Source: Hyphomicrobiales bacterium
Lineage (GTDB): Bacteria; Pseudomonadota; Alphaproteobacteria; Rhizobiales; Xanthobacteraceae
Length of the DNA stretch: 64,000 nucleotides
Direction of reading: 5' to 3'
Assembly: GCA_016185205.1 (NCBI GenBank)
Contig: JACPOA010000082.1
Coordinates: forward strand, 18,050 to 82,049
Shown here: one piece after another, positions 48,857 to 57,701 of the stretch
Layout of the letters: each line of letters opens with the position of its first letter
Position numbering within the stretch: position 1 is the first letter of the stretch
Translations under genes and position numbers: made by a program
Notes under the pieces: generated by a model
What the model was told of the DNA's origin: nothing
Databases searched by the model: none
What the model saw: only the letters and a program-made list of their open reading frames with translations

Positions 48857-48882
48857 TTGCAGAGCGCGTCAGAACATCGGCG

Positions 48883-50139
48883 TCAGGAGGCCTGCCCGCC
48901 GCACTTCTTGGTGACGTTGTTGTAGTTGCCGCATTTAAGCTTCACCCAGTCGGCTTCCAGGTCCTTGGAGCCCGGCAGGAAGTCCGACCAGGCATCGCCG
49001 GGAACCAAGCCCGGCGTCTTCCACACCACGTCGAACTGGCCGTCGGGGCGGATTTCGCCGATGAACACCGGCTTGGTGATGTGATGATTCGGCAGCATCG
49101 TGGAGGTGCCGCCGGTGAGGTTGGGCGCCGTGATGCCGGGCAACGCGTCGATCACCTTGTCCGGATCGGTGGACTTCACCTTCTCCACCGCCTTCACCCA
49201 CATGTCGAAACCAATCACGTGCGCTTCCATCGGATCGTTGGTCACGCGTTTCTGATTCTTGGTGTAGGCCTTCCACTTGGCGATGAACGCGTCATTGCCC
49301 GCACTCTTGATCGACTGGAAGTAGTTCCAGGCGGCCAGATGGCCGAGCAGCGGCTTGGTGTCGAGACCGGCCAGTTCCTCTTCGCCGACCGAGAAGGCGA
49401 CGACGGGGATATCGGTGGCCTTGACGCCCTGGTTGCCGAGCTCCTTGTAGAACGGCACGTTGGCATCGCCGTTGATGGTGGAGACCACCGCGGTCTTCTT
49501 GCCGGCCGAGCCGAACTTCTTGATGTCGGCGACGATGGTCTGCCAGTCGCTATGACCGAACGGCGTGTAGTTGAGCATGATGTCTTCGGCAGCGACGCCT
49601 TTGGCCTTCAGATAGGCCTCGAGGATCTTGTTGGTGGTGCGCGGATAGACGTAGTCGGTGCCGGCCAGCACCCAACGCTTCACCTTCTCGTCCTTCATCA
49701 GGTAGTCGACCGCCGGGATCGCCTGCTGGTTGGGCGCGGCGCCGGTGTAGAAGACGTTACGTTCGCTTTCCTCGCCTTCGTACTGCACGGTCCAACAGCC
49801 GAACACGGCGGCGACCTTGTCCTTGGAGATGAGTTCGCGCGCCTTCTCGGCGAACAGCGGCCAGTTCGAGGCCGGGTCGACCACCACGGCTTCGAGTTTC
49901 TTGCCGAGCAGACCGCCTTTCTTATTCTGCTCGTCGATGAGGAACAGCATCGTGTCCTTCAGCGTGGTTTCGCTGATGGCCATGGTGCCGGAGAGAGAGT
50001 GGAGGATACCGACCTTGATGGTGTCTTGCGCCTTGGCGGCCTGGATGGCTCCGGTGGCCGCGAACGCCAGTCCAGCAGTGGCGGCAAGCCACCAGCGGGC
50101 ATTCGGTCGCGTGACGACCGCCTGAATCGATTTGCTCAT
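48883..50139 (-). CDS. urtA: Urea-binding periplasmic protein UrtA
   Basis: 418 residues from MSKSIQAVVT (ATG at complement 50137-50139, GGGAG eight bases upstream). Signal peptide to about residue 35 (AAKAQ). Peripla_BP type-I fold with VGILHSLSGTMAISE, VVVDPASNWPLFAEKA, FGCWTVQYEGEES and LNYTPFGHSDWQTIV, closely matching UrtA rather than general LivJ. Binds urea (or short amides). A sigma-54 promoter lies upstream. Confidence 0.95.
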   Translation of the reverse strand: MSKSIQAVVTRPNARWWLAATAGLAFAATGAIQAAKAQDTIKVGILHSLSGTMAISETTLKDTMLFLIDEQNKKGGLLGKKLEAVVVDPASNWPLFAEKARELISKDKVAAVFGCWTVQYEGEESERNVFYTGAAPNQQAIPAVDYLMKDEKVKRWVLAGTDYVYPRTTNKILEAYLKAKGVAAEDIMLNYTPFGHSDWQTIVADIKKFGSAGKKTAVVSTINGDANVPFYKELGNQGVKATDIPVVAFSVGEEELAGLDTKPLLGHLAAWNYFQSIKSAGNDAFIAKWKAYTKNQKRVTNDPMEAHVIGFDMWVKAVEKVKSTDPDKVIDALPGITAPNLTGGTSTMLPNHHITKPVFIGEIRPDGQFDVVWKTPGLVPGDAWSDFLPGSKDLEADWVKLKCGNYNNVTKKCGGQAS

Positions 50140-50472
50140 AAGCACGGCTCCCTGCATTTGACGCACGCGAAGCCCCTGCGGCTTTCCGCGCACAACAGAG
50201 TTCGCAAGCCCTGTGCCAAGGCCGCAAACGGCCACTAGCACATTGGCTATACACAATGTTTTCGGGCGGCGGGCGATTGCCCAATTTGCGGGCAAGGGTC
50301 TTTGATTAATTTATAGGCAGCGCTGTTTAGATTCTGGCCTCCCGCACGCAGGCGCGGCGGACAGAAGCCGCTGCACACAACCGGCAGAAAATTTACCGCG
50401 GACCAGCGAGAGGCTAAAGCAGCGCTCGCCGATAAGCGCAGCCCTCATTTTAAGAGCCGGTGAGAAAACAAT
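50140..50472. other. Divergent control region between urtA and SDR gene
   Basis: 333 bases with no gene. It contains the sigma-54 promoter at 50204-50218. No clear NtrC palindrome was identified. Confidence 0.55.
50204..50218 (-). promoter_or_regulatory. Sigma-54 promoter of urtA
   Basis: Read on the minus strand: TGGCACAGGGCTTGC, i.e. TGGCAC-N5-TTGC with correct GG/GC spacing, about 65 bases before the urtA start. Matches RpoN promoters of nitrogen-scavenging operons. Confidence 0.8.
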
Positions 50473-51267
50473 ATGAATCTCGGTCTCAAGAACAAGAATG
50501 CATTAATTACGGGCGGCAGCCAGGGCATCGGCCTTGCGATCGCGAAAGCGCTTGCCGAGGAAGGTTGCAACGTTGCCATCGGCGCACGCGGGCGCGAGCG
50601 TCTCGAACAGGCCGCCGCCGACTTGAGCAAGCTTGGGGTCAAGGCGGTTCCGGTCTCGGTCGATTTCATGACCGAGGATGGTTGCCGCAGCTTTGTCGAC
50701 AACGCGGTCGCCGCGCTCGGCGGCTGCGACATCCTCGTCAACAATGTCGGCGGCACGATTCCAGGCAATCTCGCAACATTCACCGCCGAGAAGTGGCACG
50801 AAATCGTCGATATCAATCTCATGTCGTACGTCTACACGACAAAGTTCGCTGTGCCGCACCTGAAAAAATCCAAAGCCGGCCGGATCCTGAACGTATCCGG
50901 CGTGTCCGGACGAATGCTTTCTCCCGGCGCCTACTCGACGACACTGACCAATGCGGCGGTCATCGGCTTCACCAAACTAACGGCTAACGATCTCGCGCCG
51001 TTCAATGTGCTTGTGAACAGCCTGGCGCCCGGCACCGTTAATACCGAAAGTTGGGGGCCGCGCGCCGAACGCATGGCGACGATCCGCGGCACAACGGTCG
51101 ATCAGGTGCGCAATGCGCTGGCCGGAATGTCATTGCTCAATCGCTTGGCCGAGCCCGAGGAAATGGGCTGGATCGCGGCGTTTCTGGTATCCGAGAAGAA
51201 CTCGTACATGACCGGCACGACCGTCGAATCCGGCGGCGGGCGCGATAAAGTGCCGGGATTGAGTTGA
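50473..51267 (+). CDS. SDR-family protein with altered active site
   Basis: 264 residues. Rossmann motif GGSQGIGLAIAKAL and NNVGG, Ser in LNVSGVSG. The usual YxxxK reads Tyr-Ser-Thr-Thr-Leu (AYSTTLTN), so the catalytic Lys is missing. Tail MTGTTVESGGG keeps the SDR end. A close paralogue lies inverted at 54077-54862. Annotated elsewhere as 3-oxoacyl-ACP reductase-like; actual activity doubtful. Divergent from urtA. Confidence 0.82.
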   Translation: MNLGLKNKNALITGGSQGIGLAIAKALAEEGCNVAIGARGRERLEQAAADLSKLGVKAVPVSVDFMTEDGCRSFVDNAVAALGGCDILVNNVGGTIPGNLATFTAEKWHEIVDINLMSYVYTTKFAVPHLKKSKAGRILNVSGVSGRMLSPGAYSTTLTNAAVIGFTKLTANDLAPFNVLVNSLAPGTVNTESWGPRAERMATIRGTTVDQVRNALAGMSLLNRLAEPEEMGWIAAFLVSEKNSYMTGTTVESGGGRDKVPGLS

Positions 51268-51300
51268 GAGCGCGTTGGGGAACGAGCCTCCCAACCGGAC

Positions 51301-51714
51301 TCAAGTCTGCACCCAGACGCGGCCGTCGATACGTTCCCACCGCATATCGTCAGGCGTGCCGTCGAGAATTGTGGTTTTGAAGCGGTTGGGTGCCTGGAAC
51401 TCGAAGTAGAACATGGGTGCCGTGGCGCGCAGGCGGTGCTTGTCTTCCGCCGGTATGAAAATCAAATCGCCGGAATTGACCGCGCGAACGCCTTCGTCGG
51501 TTTCGACCGTGCCATTTCCTTCCAGGATGAAATAAAAATGTTCGCAATTGATATGATAATGTAAGGGCGACGATGCGCCATTCGCATAGCGAATGACGCC
51601 CACTAGCACATCGTCGATGCCGGCCAATTCCTGATTGACAAAGAACGTGCGTTCTCGACCTGAAACGACAGAGACCAGTCTCGGTAGGTCATCTTGATGA
51701 AAGATGTACGCCAT
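51301..51714 (-). CDS. Cupin-domain protein
   Basis: 137 residues. A single double-stranded beta-helix with metal-ligand motif SSPLHYHINCEHFYFILEG and second motif SGDLIFIPAEDKHRL. Such small cupins bind Fe, Mn or Zn and may be isomerases, dioxygenases or sensors; substrate unknown. 92 bases downstream of an SDR gene on the same strand, so probably part of the catabolic operon. Confidence 0.82.
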   Translation of the reverse strand: MAYIFHQDDLPRLVSVVSGRERTFFVNQELAGIDDVLVGVIRYANGASSPLHYHINCEHFYFILEGNGTVETDEGVRAVNSGDLIFIPAEDKHRLRATAPMFYFEFQAPNRFKTTILDGTPDDMRWERIDGRVWVQT

Positions 51715-51806
51715 GTCGGCTCCTCTCGATGGCAGTTACGTCGCTTGCCGGTTCGCTCTTCAATCATCGCCTGGCAGAATCGTCAGCCCGATATCGGCAC
51801 GCGCCG

Positions 51807-52535
51807 CTACCAAGGAAATATTTGACCGTTAAAATTGAAGAACTTTCCAGTGTCGGCCATGGTCAGGCCGGCAATCACGTGGCGCACGCCCTTGACCGAG
51901 TCTTCGGCCGAGCTCGTGGCCTTCGGTCCGCCCATTTCGGTACGGGTCCAGCCCGGCGAAATCGATACGAGAATGATGCCGCGCTTTTCGTACCATTCTC
52001 CGGCGCTGCGGGTGAGCATGTTGAGCGCCGCTTTGCTTGTACGGTAGGCGTAGCGGCCGGCCTGCCACGTGCTGGCGATCGAAGACAGCGTGGATGCCAT
52101 GTTGACGGCAACGGGGCGCTCGCCGGCCGCAAGATTGTCGACGAAGGCGCCGCAGACGCGGGCGGGCCCCAGCAGGTTCGTTTTCAGCAGATCGAGCCAG
52201 CCGTCGAAATCGTAATTTCTAAGGTCCGGATCGTCTTTTCCTTCATAGGCGCCGCTGCCGTAGAAAACCCGCTCGACGGAGCCGGCATTATTGATCAAGA
52301 GGTCGATCGGCTTGCCTTTCAGGCGCTCGGCCACCGCCTTCACCTGCTCCGCATTGGTGACATCCATTTCGATAATGTCGATTTTGCCGGGCCCATCGGC
52401 CTGCAAAGCCTGCAATCGATCCGCGTTCGAAATCTTGTGACAGGTGGCGTAGACCTGATAGCCGTCGGCGGCGTGTTGCCGCACGAACTCCAAGCCAATG
52501 CCCCGGCTGGCTCCGGTAATCATCACGGATCGCAT
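51807..52535 (-). CDS. Short-chain dehydrogenase/reductase with intact catalytic motif
   Basis: 242 residues. Cofactor loop TGASRGIGLEFV, NNAGSVERV, Ser in VNMASTLSS, and the active-site YRTSK. It resembles C-factor/sniffer-type carbonyl reductases. Lies 24 bases after the aldehyde dehydrogenase gene. Confidence 0.88.
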   Translation of the reverse strand: MRSVMITGASRGIGLEFVRQHAADGYQVYATCHKISNADRLQALQADGPGKIDIIEMDVTNAEQVKAVAERLKGKPIDLLINNAGSVERVFYGSGAYEGKDDPDLRNYDFDGWLDLLKTNLLGPARVCGAFVDNLAAGERPVAVNMASTLSSIASTWQAGRYAYRTSKAALNMLTRSAGEWYEKRGIILVSISPGWTRTEMGGPKATSSAEDSVKGVRHVIAGLTMADTGKFFNFNGQIFPW

Positions 52536-52559
52536 GACTGGCCCTTTATTGTTTTGCTC

Positions 52560-54053
52560 TCAGCGAAGAATAAATGGATTGGCAACTTTATCGGCAAAGC
52601 TGATCCAGACCGATTTTGTCTGCAGAAACTCGTAGATCGAATCCTGTCCGCTTTCGCGGCCAAGTCCGCTCGCCTTGTAGCCGCCGAACGGGGACATGTA
52701 GCTGACCGCGCGATAGGTGTTCACCCATACCGTGCCGGCTTGCAGCTTCTCCGACATTTTAAACGCCCGCGCGATGCTGCTGGTCCAGACGCCGGCCGCC
52801 AGTCCATAGGCGATATCATTGCCAATCGCGATCGCCTCGTCGTCATCCGCGAACGGAATGATCGACAGAACTGGGCCGAACACCTCCTCCTGCGCGATAC
52901 GCATCGAATTGCGGACGTTGCCGAAGACCGTCGGCTGCACGAACCATCCCTGCTTGAGCGCGGGATCGTCGGGCTTACCGCCGCCGAGCAGTGTCTTGGC
53001 GCCTTCCTGGCGGGCCACGTCGATATAGTGCAGAACCCGCTGATATTGCGGCTGCGTCGTGATGGGCCCGACCTGCGTGTCCAGCTTCTTCGGATCGCCC
53101 ATTCTCGCCGTGGCGGCAAACTCGACGAGCCGTTGCGTGAATTCCTGCTCGATCGATTTCTGCACGAGAAGCCGCGAGCCGGCGATGCAGGTCTGTCCCG
53201 AGGCGGCGAAAATCCCGGAGATCGCGCCTTTCACCGCGTTGTCAAGATTGGCATCCGCGAAAACGATGTTCGGCGACTTTCCGCCGAGTTCCAGCGTGAC
53301 GCCCTTGAAATGTTTCGCCGCGGTTTCGTAGACCTTGCGGCCGCCGATTTCTCCGCCCGTGAACGCGACCTTGCGCACGAGCGGATGCGCGACCAACGGC
53401 TCGCCCACCTCGTTGCCGTAACCCGTGACCGTATTGACGACGCCTTCCGGGAAGCCAGCCTTCTCGAACAAACGCGCAAGCTCGAGAATTGACGCGGAGG
53501 CGAATTCCGACGGCTTGATCACTGCGGTGTTGCCGGCGGCCAGCGCCGCGGCAAGTTTCCACGACAACAGCAGGATCGGCGAGTTCCACGGCACGATGCA
53601 GGCGACGACGCCCAACGGTTCGTGCCGGGTGAAATTGAACATTTCGGGCTTGTCGATCGGGATGACCGAGCCCTCGATCTTGTCGGCAAGGCCGCCGAAA
53701 TAGTCGAACCATTCGGGGGCATAGCGGCACTGCACGCTCATCTCGGCGATCAGCTTGCCGTTATCGTGCACCTCGATCTCCGCCAGCCGCTCCGCGTTCT
53801 CGGCCATGACGGACGCGAACCGGCGCAGCAGCTTGCCGCGCTGTGTCGGCTTCATCTGGCCCCACGGGCCGGATGTAAACGCCGCATGCGCGGCCGTAAC
53901 CGCCGCATCGACGTCCGCCGGACCGCAGCGCGGAATCAGCGCCCAAGGCCGGCCGAGAAACGGATCGAACGTCTCGATCCAGTCGCCGCCGGCAGGATCG
54001 ACCTCTTTACCCCGGACTATATTGCGAATTTTTGGATAGCCCTGGTCAGACAT
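52560..54053 (-). CDS. NAD(P)-dependent aldehyde dehydrogenase
   Basis: 497 residues from MSDQGYPKIR (ATG at complement 54051-54053, GGAGAAG upstream). ALDH motifs: VPWNSPILLLSWKLAAAL, FTGGEIGGRKV, general base in LELGGKSPN, catalytic Cys in SGQTCIAGSR, and GPVLSIIPF. Oxidises an aldehyde to the acid; substrate not determinable. A long frame extending upstream is the SDR gene in another frame. Middle of a minus-strand operon. Confidence 0.93.
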   Translation of the reverse strand: MSDQGYPKIRNIVRGKEVDPAGGDWIETFDPFLGRPWALIPRCGPADVDAAVTAAHAAFTSGPWGQMKPTQRGKLLRRFASVMAENAERLAEIEVHDNGKLIAEMSVQCRYAPEWFDYFGGLADKIEGSVIPIDKPEMFNFTRHEPLGVVACIVPWNSPILLLSWKLAAALAAGNTAVIKPSEFASASILELARLFEKAGFPEGVVNTVTGYGNEVGEPLVAHPLVRKVAFTGGEIGGRKVYETAAKHFKGVTLELGGKSPNIVFADANLDNAVKGAISGIFAASGQTCIAGSRLLVQKSIEQEFTQRLVEFAATARMGDPKKLDTQVGPITTQPQYQRVLHYIDVARQEGAKTLLGGGKPDDPALKQGWFVQPTVFGNVRNSMRIAQEEVFGPVLSIIPFADDDEAIAIGNDIAYGLAAGVWTSSIARAFKMSEKLQAGTVWVNTYRAVSYMSPFGGYKASGLGRESGQDSIYEFLQTKSVWISFADKVANPFILR

Positions 54054-54076
54054 CGCCGCACTTCTCCCCGCACCGA

Positions 54077-54862
54077 TCAGATGTATTTTGTGGCGCCACC
54101 GCAGGATTCGACCGTGGTGCCGGTCATGTAGGAGTTTTTCTCCGACACGAGAAATGCCGCGATCCATCCCATTTCTTCCGGCCGGCCCAGACGATTGAGC
54201 ATCGACATTCCGGACAGCGCGCCGCGCACCTCCTCGACCGTCTTGCCGCGTGCCTTGGCCATCCGTTCGGCGCGCGGACCCCAGCTCTCGACGTCCACGG
54301 TTCCGGGGCAAAGATTGTTGACCAATATGTTGAACGGCGCGAGATCGTTCGCCATGAGTTTGTTGAACCCGATGATCGCCGCATTGGACAGCGTCGTCGA
54401 CAGCGCGCCGGGGAACAGCATCGTTCCCGAGATGCCGGAAATATTCAGCACGCGGCCGGCCGTCGACTTCTTGAGATGCGGAATGGCAAACTTGGTGGTG
54501 TGGATATACGACATCAGATTGCGATCGATCGCCTCCTTCCACTGCTCCTGGGTGAGGCTCTCGAGCGTGCCTGGAACCATGCCGCCGACATTGTTGACGA
54601 GGATGTCGCAGCCGCCGAGCGCGGCGACCGCGTTGTCGACAAATGTGCGGCAACCCTCCTCGGTCATGAAGTCGACGACGATCGGAATGGCTTTGACGCC
54701 AAACTTGCTCAACTCGGCCACGGCCTGATCGAGACGCTCGCGCCCGCGCGCGCCGATGGCAACGTTGCACCCTTCCGCCGCAAGCGCTTTCGCGATCGCC
54801 AAGCCGATGCCCTGACTGCCGCCGGTGATCAGCGCATTTTTGTTCTTAAGCCCGAGGTCCAT
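54077..54862 (-). CDS. SDR-family protein lacking catalytic Tyr and Lys
   Basis: 261 residues. GGSQGIGLAIAKAL and NNVGGMVPG are intact, Ser in LNISGISG is present, but the YxxxK site reads Leu-Ser-Thr-Thr-Leu (ALSTTLSN). Strongly similar along its whole length to the 50.5-kb protein. May bind NAD(P) without normal SDR chemistry, or work with a partner. 23 bases upstream of the aldehyde dehydrogenase. Confidence 0.83.
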   Translation of the reverse strand: MDLGLKNKNALITGGSQGIGLAIAKALAAEGCNVAIGARGRERLDQAVAELSKFGVKAIPIVVDFMTEEGCRTFVDNAVAALGGCDILVNNVGGMVPGTLESLTQEQWKEAIDRNLMSYIHTTKFAIPHLKKSTAGRVLNISGISGTMLFPGALSTTLSNAAIIGFNKLMANDLAPFNILVNNLCPGTVDVESWGPRAERMAKARGKTVEEVRGALSGMSMLNRLGRPEEMGWIAAFLVSEKNSYMTGTTVESCGGATKYI

Positions 54863-54871
54863 GGTGCTCCC

Positions 54872-55780
54872 TCATAGATACTGTTTCGCGAATTCAGCGC
54901 ATTCCCGACCGACCAAATCCAGGTGATTTGGATTGTCATACAGCGACATGTGGGACGCGTCGCCGCCAATCTGCACCAAACGCTTGCGCGGGCAGGGAAT
55001 CTTTTGGAAGGCGGGCACTTCGAATTCAGTCATTGTGATGTCATCATAGGCCGACGTCACCATCAACACGGGAGTATAAATGATGCGCTCCATGAAGGGC
55101 ACCACATTGTAACGCATGGCGTATTCGACGCTCTGCACCGTTGTCCAATGCTCGTGATTGGGCGCCACGGTCTCCTTGAATTTCTTGAATACCGGCCAAG
55201 TCTCCGGAGCGGGCCAGGCTGACGGCTTCTCGTGCGGATGGGCCGAATGCGCAATCGTTCCATGCTTGCCGGTCTTGAAGCGCGCGACGCGGTCCTCCGC
55301 GATGATCTTTTGCAGCTCGCGATAGCCGACATTCGAATTGGCCCGCAGCATGTTGTAATGGCCGTCGAGCATCGGCACCACCGACATCAGGCAGCGCACC
55401 CGCGAGTCGTAGGTCGCAACGGGAAACACATGCGCGCCGGCATATGAGATGCCCCAGATGCCGATGCGGTTTGCATCGACGTCGTCGCGCAGCGATACAT
55501 ACGTGATAGCGTTGATGATATCGTCGCATTGCTGCCATGGATCGATGTGCTGGCGCGGCTCGCCCGCGCTTTCGCCGAAGTGGCGATAGTCGAACGTCAA
55601 TGCGGCAATGCCGGCCTTGACGAAAAAGCCCGCATATTCCGGTTGAATAAGTTCTTTCACGTAACACCAGCCGCCGCCCATGACGACACAGGGATAAGGT
55701 GGCTTGACCCCCTCGGGCTTATAGAAATGACCTTTGATCTCAACGCCATTGCTCTGAAACGTTATCAACTCACGCGCCAT
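54872..55780 (-). CDS. Alpha/beta hydrolase
   Basis: 302 residues. Oxyanion region VVMGGGWCYVKE, nucleophile elbow GISYAG (Gly-x-Ser-x-Gly), FDYRHFGESAGEPRQH, and a late GGDASHMSLYDNP supplying the His. Resembles xylan esterase/dienelactone hydrolase-like enzymes. First gene of the operon hydrolase-SDR-ALDH-SDR-cupin. Confidence 0.87.
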   Translation of the reverse strand: MARELITFQSNGVEIKGHFYKPEGVKPPYPCVVMGGGWCYVKELIQPEYAGFFVKAGIAALTFDYRHFGESAGEPRQHIDPWQQCDDIINAITYVSLRDDVDANRIGIWGISYAGAHVFPVATYDSRVRCLMSVVPMLDGHYNMLRANSNVGYRELQKIIAEDRVARFKTGKHGTIAHSAHPHEKPSAWPAPETWPVFKKFKETVAPNHEHWTTVQSVEYAMRYNVVPFMERIIYTPVLMVTSAYDDITMTEFEVPAFQKIPCPRKRLVQIGGDASHMSLYDNPNHLDLVGRECAEFAKQYL

Positions 55781-56088
55781 GTTTTGCTCCTCGGTTTTGC
55801 CGGAGATTGTGATCGATCTCCGCTACACGTGGTGACATCGATTGTCGGTCATGAGGGGATGAAGTCACTCAATGGAAGCTGTTATTTCCCGCGTGCTTCA
55901 GCGAAGGATAGATTTACTTCAACAGTATCGTGCGTCGAAGATCGAACCGGCCTTGATGTACATCAACTCGTTCGTCGTTGCCGGCCGTAGCCTTCGTCAA
56001 TCGCGGTTTTAGAAACGGCGATCAACAAAAAATGTCGTCGGACCTACGAAATGTAAGTTGCATGTTGCAGCGCGGGAGGAAATGTTCA
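55781..56088. other. Divergent control region between hydrolase and Bug protein genes
   Basis: 308 bases without a gene. It contains one perfect FNR box at 55953-55966. Confidence 0.55.
55953..55966. promoter_or_regulatory. FNR/FixK box near the catabolic cassette
   Basis: TTGATGTACATCAA, a perfect TTGAT-N4-ATCAA palindrome, centred about 130 bases before the Bug protein start and about 180 before the divergent hydrolase start. Confidence 0.72.
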
Positions 56089-57066
56089 ATGTTCAAACTC
56101 TTTCACGGCATAGCCGCTGTTGCCGCGATCAGTATTGTTGTCGCGTCGAGTGTCGTGCACGCGCAAGAATACCCGAGCAGGACAGTTCGTATCATCGTAG
56201 CCCAGCCGCCGGGCGGCGGGACGGACACCATCGCCAGGCTGATCGCTGACCGACTGTCCAAGCAACTCGGTCAGGCATTTATTGTTGAGAACCGCCCGGG
56301 CGCAGGCATGAACGTCGGCACCGAGGCGGCAGCTCGTGCGGATGCTGACGGGTATACGCTGCTGCTCGGCCTCAACGGCAACATGGCCGTGAACCCCAGC
56401 CTATTCAGTAATCTGCGCTACGACCCCATTCGTGACTTCACGCCGGTTGCGATGCTCGCCAACTACCCATTCTTGCTGGTGGTGAACAAGGATTTGCCGG
56501 CGAAATCGGTCAAAGATTTGATCGACATGGCCAAGGCCAAGCCAGGCACCATCAATTATGCCTCGGCGGGGAACGGTACCGGACAGCAGCTTGCGATGGA
56601 GCTGTTCAAAATACTCACCGGAACCAACTTCACGCATGTTCCTTATCGTGGGGCACAGGCGGCTTATATAGATGTCTTCTCTGGGCAGGTTCCGATATTT
56701 TTCGACAATATTTCGACCGCCGCCGCCCAAGTGAAAGGCGGGATGGTGCGCGCGCTCGCCATTACGACACGGGAGCGATCGAAATTATTGCCCGACCTGC
56801 CGACACTCGCCGAGTCCGGAATCCCGACATATGAGTACCACACCTGGTTCGGGCTTTGGGCGCCCAACAAGACGCCGCGTCCGATCATTGAAAAGCTGAA
56901 CGCTGAAGTTCGCAAAGCCCTCAGCGACCCCGCCGTCATCAACACCATCGTGGCATCGGCCGGCGAGCCCGCGACCATGCCGCTTGCCGACATAGAGCCG
57001 TTCGTAAAAGCGGAAATTACAAAGTGGGGCGAGGTCGTGAAAAAGGCCGGTATCAAGATAGAGTAG
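56089..57066 (+). CDS. Bug/TctC-family tripartite tricarboxylate transporter binding protein
   Basis: 325 residues from MFKLFHGIAA (ATG at 56089, GGGAGGA eight bases upstream). Signal peptide to about residue 25 (VVHAQ), then YPSRTVRIIVAQPPGGGTDTIAR, VENRPGAGMNVGTEAA, GTINYASAGNGT and VPYRGAQAAYIDV, all standard Bug features. Binds carboxylates or aromatic acids in the periplasm. No TctA/TctB membrane genes are present, so it is an orphan here. Divergent from the hydrolase operon, likely its substrate receptor. Confidence 0.92.
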   Translation: MFKLFHGIAAVAAISIVVASSVVHAQEYPSRTVRIIVAQPPGGGTDTIARLIADRLSKQLGQAFIVENRPGAGMNVGTEAAARADADGYTLLLGLNGNMAVNPSLFSNLRYDPIRDFTPVAMLANYPFLLVVNKDLPAKSVKDLIDMAKAKPGTINYASAGNGTGQQLAMELFKILTGTNFTHVPYRGAQAAYIDVFSGQVPIFFDNISTAAAQVKGGMVRALAITTRERSKLLPDLPTLAESGIPTYEYHTWFGLWAPNKTPRPIIEKLNAEVRKALSDPAVINTIVASAGEPATMPLADIEPFVKAEITKWGEVVKKAGIKIE

Positions 57067-57405
57067 ATATGTCGTGGGCGGCGGCGTTCGCTGAGAAAAT
57101 TAGCGCTCGATGGGAGGGCGCTGCTGTCCCGGCCCGATAATCTATTGATTTATATGGTGCTCCCTAGCGTTCAGGCGAATTTACGAGCGTATTTTGGAGA
57201 AGTTTTGGAGAAATCCACGCCCTCATGCCGCGCTCGGCCCGCAACATCAAACTCGATACCCGACGACGAGAAATGTCCCCAAGCTGAGGCCAAGTTGGAG
57301 TGGCCGAAGAGAAAAGGAATGTTCATACATTGCTCTGCTCCGATTTGTCCGTGAAGCCTTAGTAGGCTTTATCCTCATCAAGGTATTCGGATCGATAACG
57401 TCGTC
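57067..57405. other. Intergenic stretch with no recognisable element
   Basis: 339 bases between the convergent Bug and DUF5676 genes. Short frames in it look non-coding, and I saw no clear terminator, tRNA or repeat. Confidence 0.5.
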
Positions 57406-57660
57406 TCAGCGCAGTTTTTTGCTCCAGAATTCCCACGCGATTCCATAGAGCGCGCCGAGCACAAAACCAGCGACCGTGAACGTCACGAACCCGGTTAAGA
57501 AACCGAGCGGGCTCCCGAAGAGGGGCCACGGACTGTGGGCCGCAAGGGCAGCAATCATCCCAAAGGGCGGAAACAGCATGTCGAAAATGGCGCACAAGAT
57601 GTATGCCACGCCAAAAGTCGTCGCCAGCGAAAGCGAGTGCACTTTCCATAAGTCAGTCAT
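57406..57660 (-). CDS. DUF5676 small membrane protein
   Basis: 84 residues from MTDLWKVHSL (ATG at complement 57658-57660, GGAGG upstream). Two transmembrane helices (about 12-32 and 52-74). DUF5676 proteins frequently accompany copper-handling genes; role unknown. Last gene of the copA-linked operon. Confidence 0.78.
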   Translation of the reverse strand: MTDLWKVHSLSLATTFGVAYILCAIFDMLFPPFGMIAALAAHSPWPLFGSPLGFLTGFVTFTVAGFVLGALYGIAWEFWSKKLR

Positions 57661-57701
57661 GACGCACCTCCTTGTTGGTACGCGAGATAAACGACTTCCA
57701 T

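Noticed and set aside
50218..50300. Possible NtrC site near urtA
   Set aside because: Only scattered partial matches to a TGCAC...GTGCA palindrome; not good enough to annotate.
57120..57160. TTGAT-like half-site near 57.14 kb
   Set aside because: The second half (ATGGT) does not match and there is no gene start in a suitable position.
57194..57448. Small plus-strand frame in the 57-kb gap
   Set aside because: No family pattern and no ribosome-binding site; it runs into the DUF5676 gene on the other strand.
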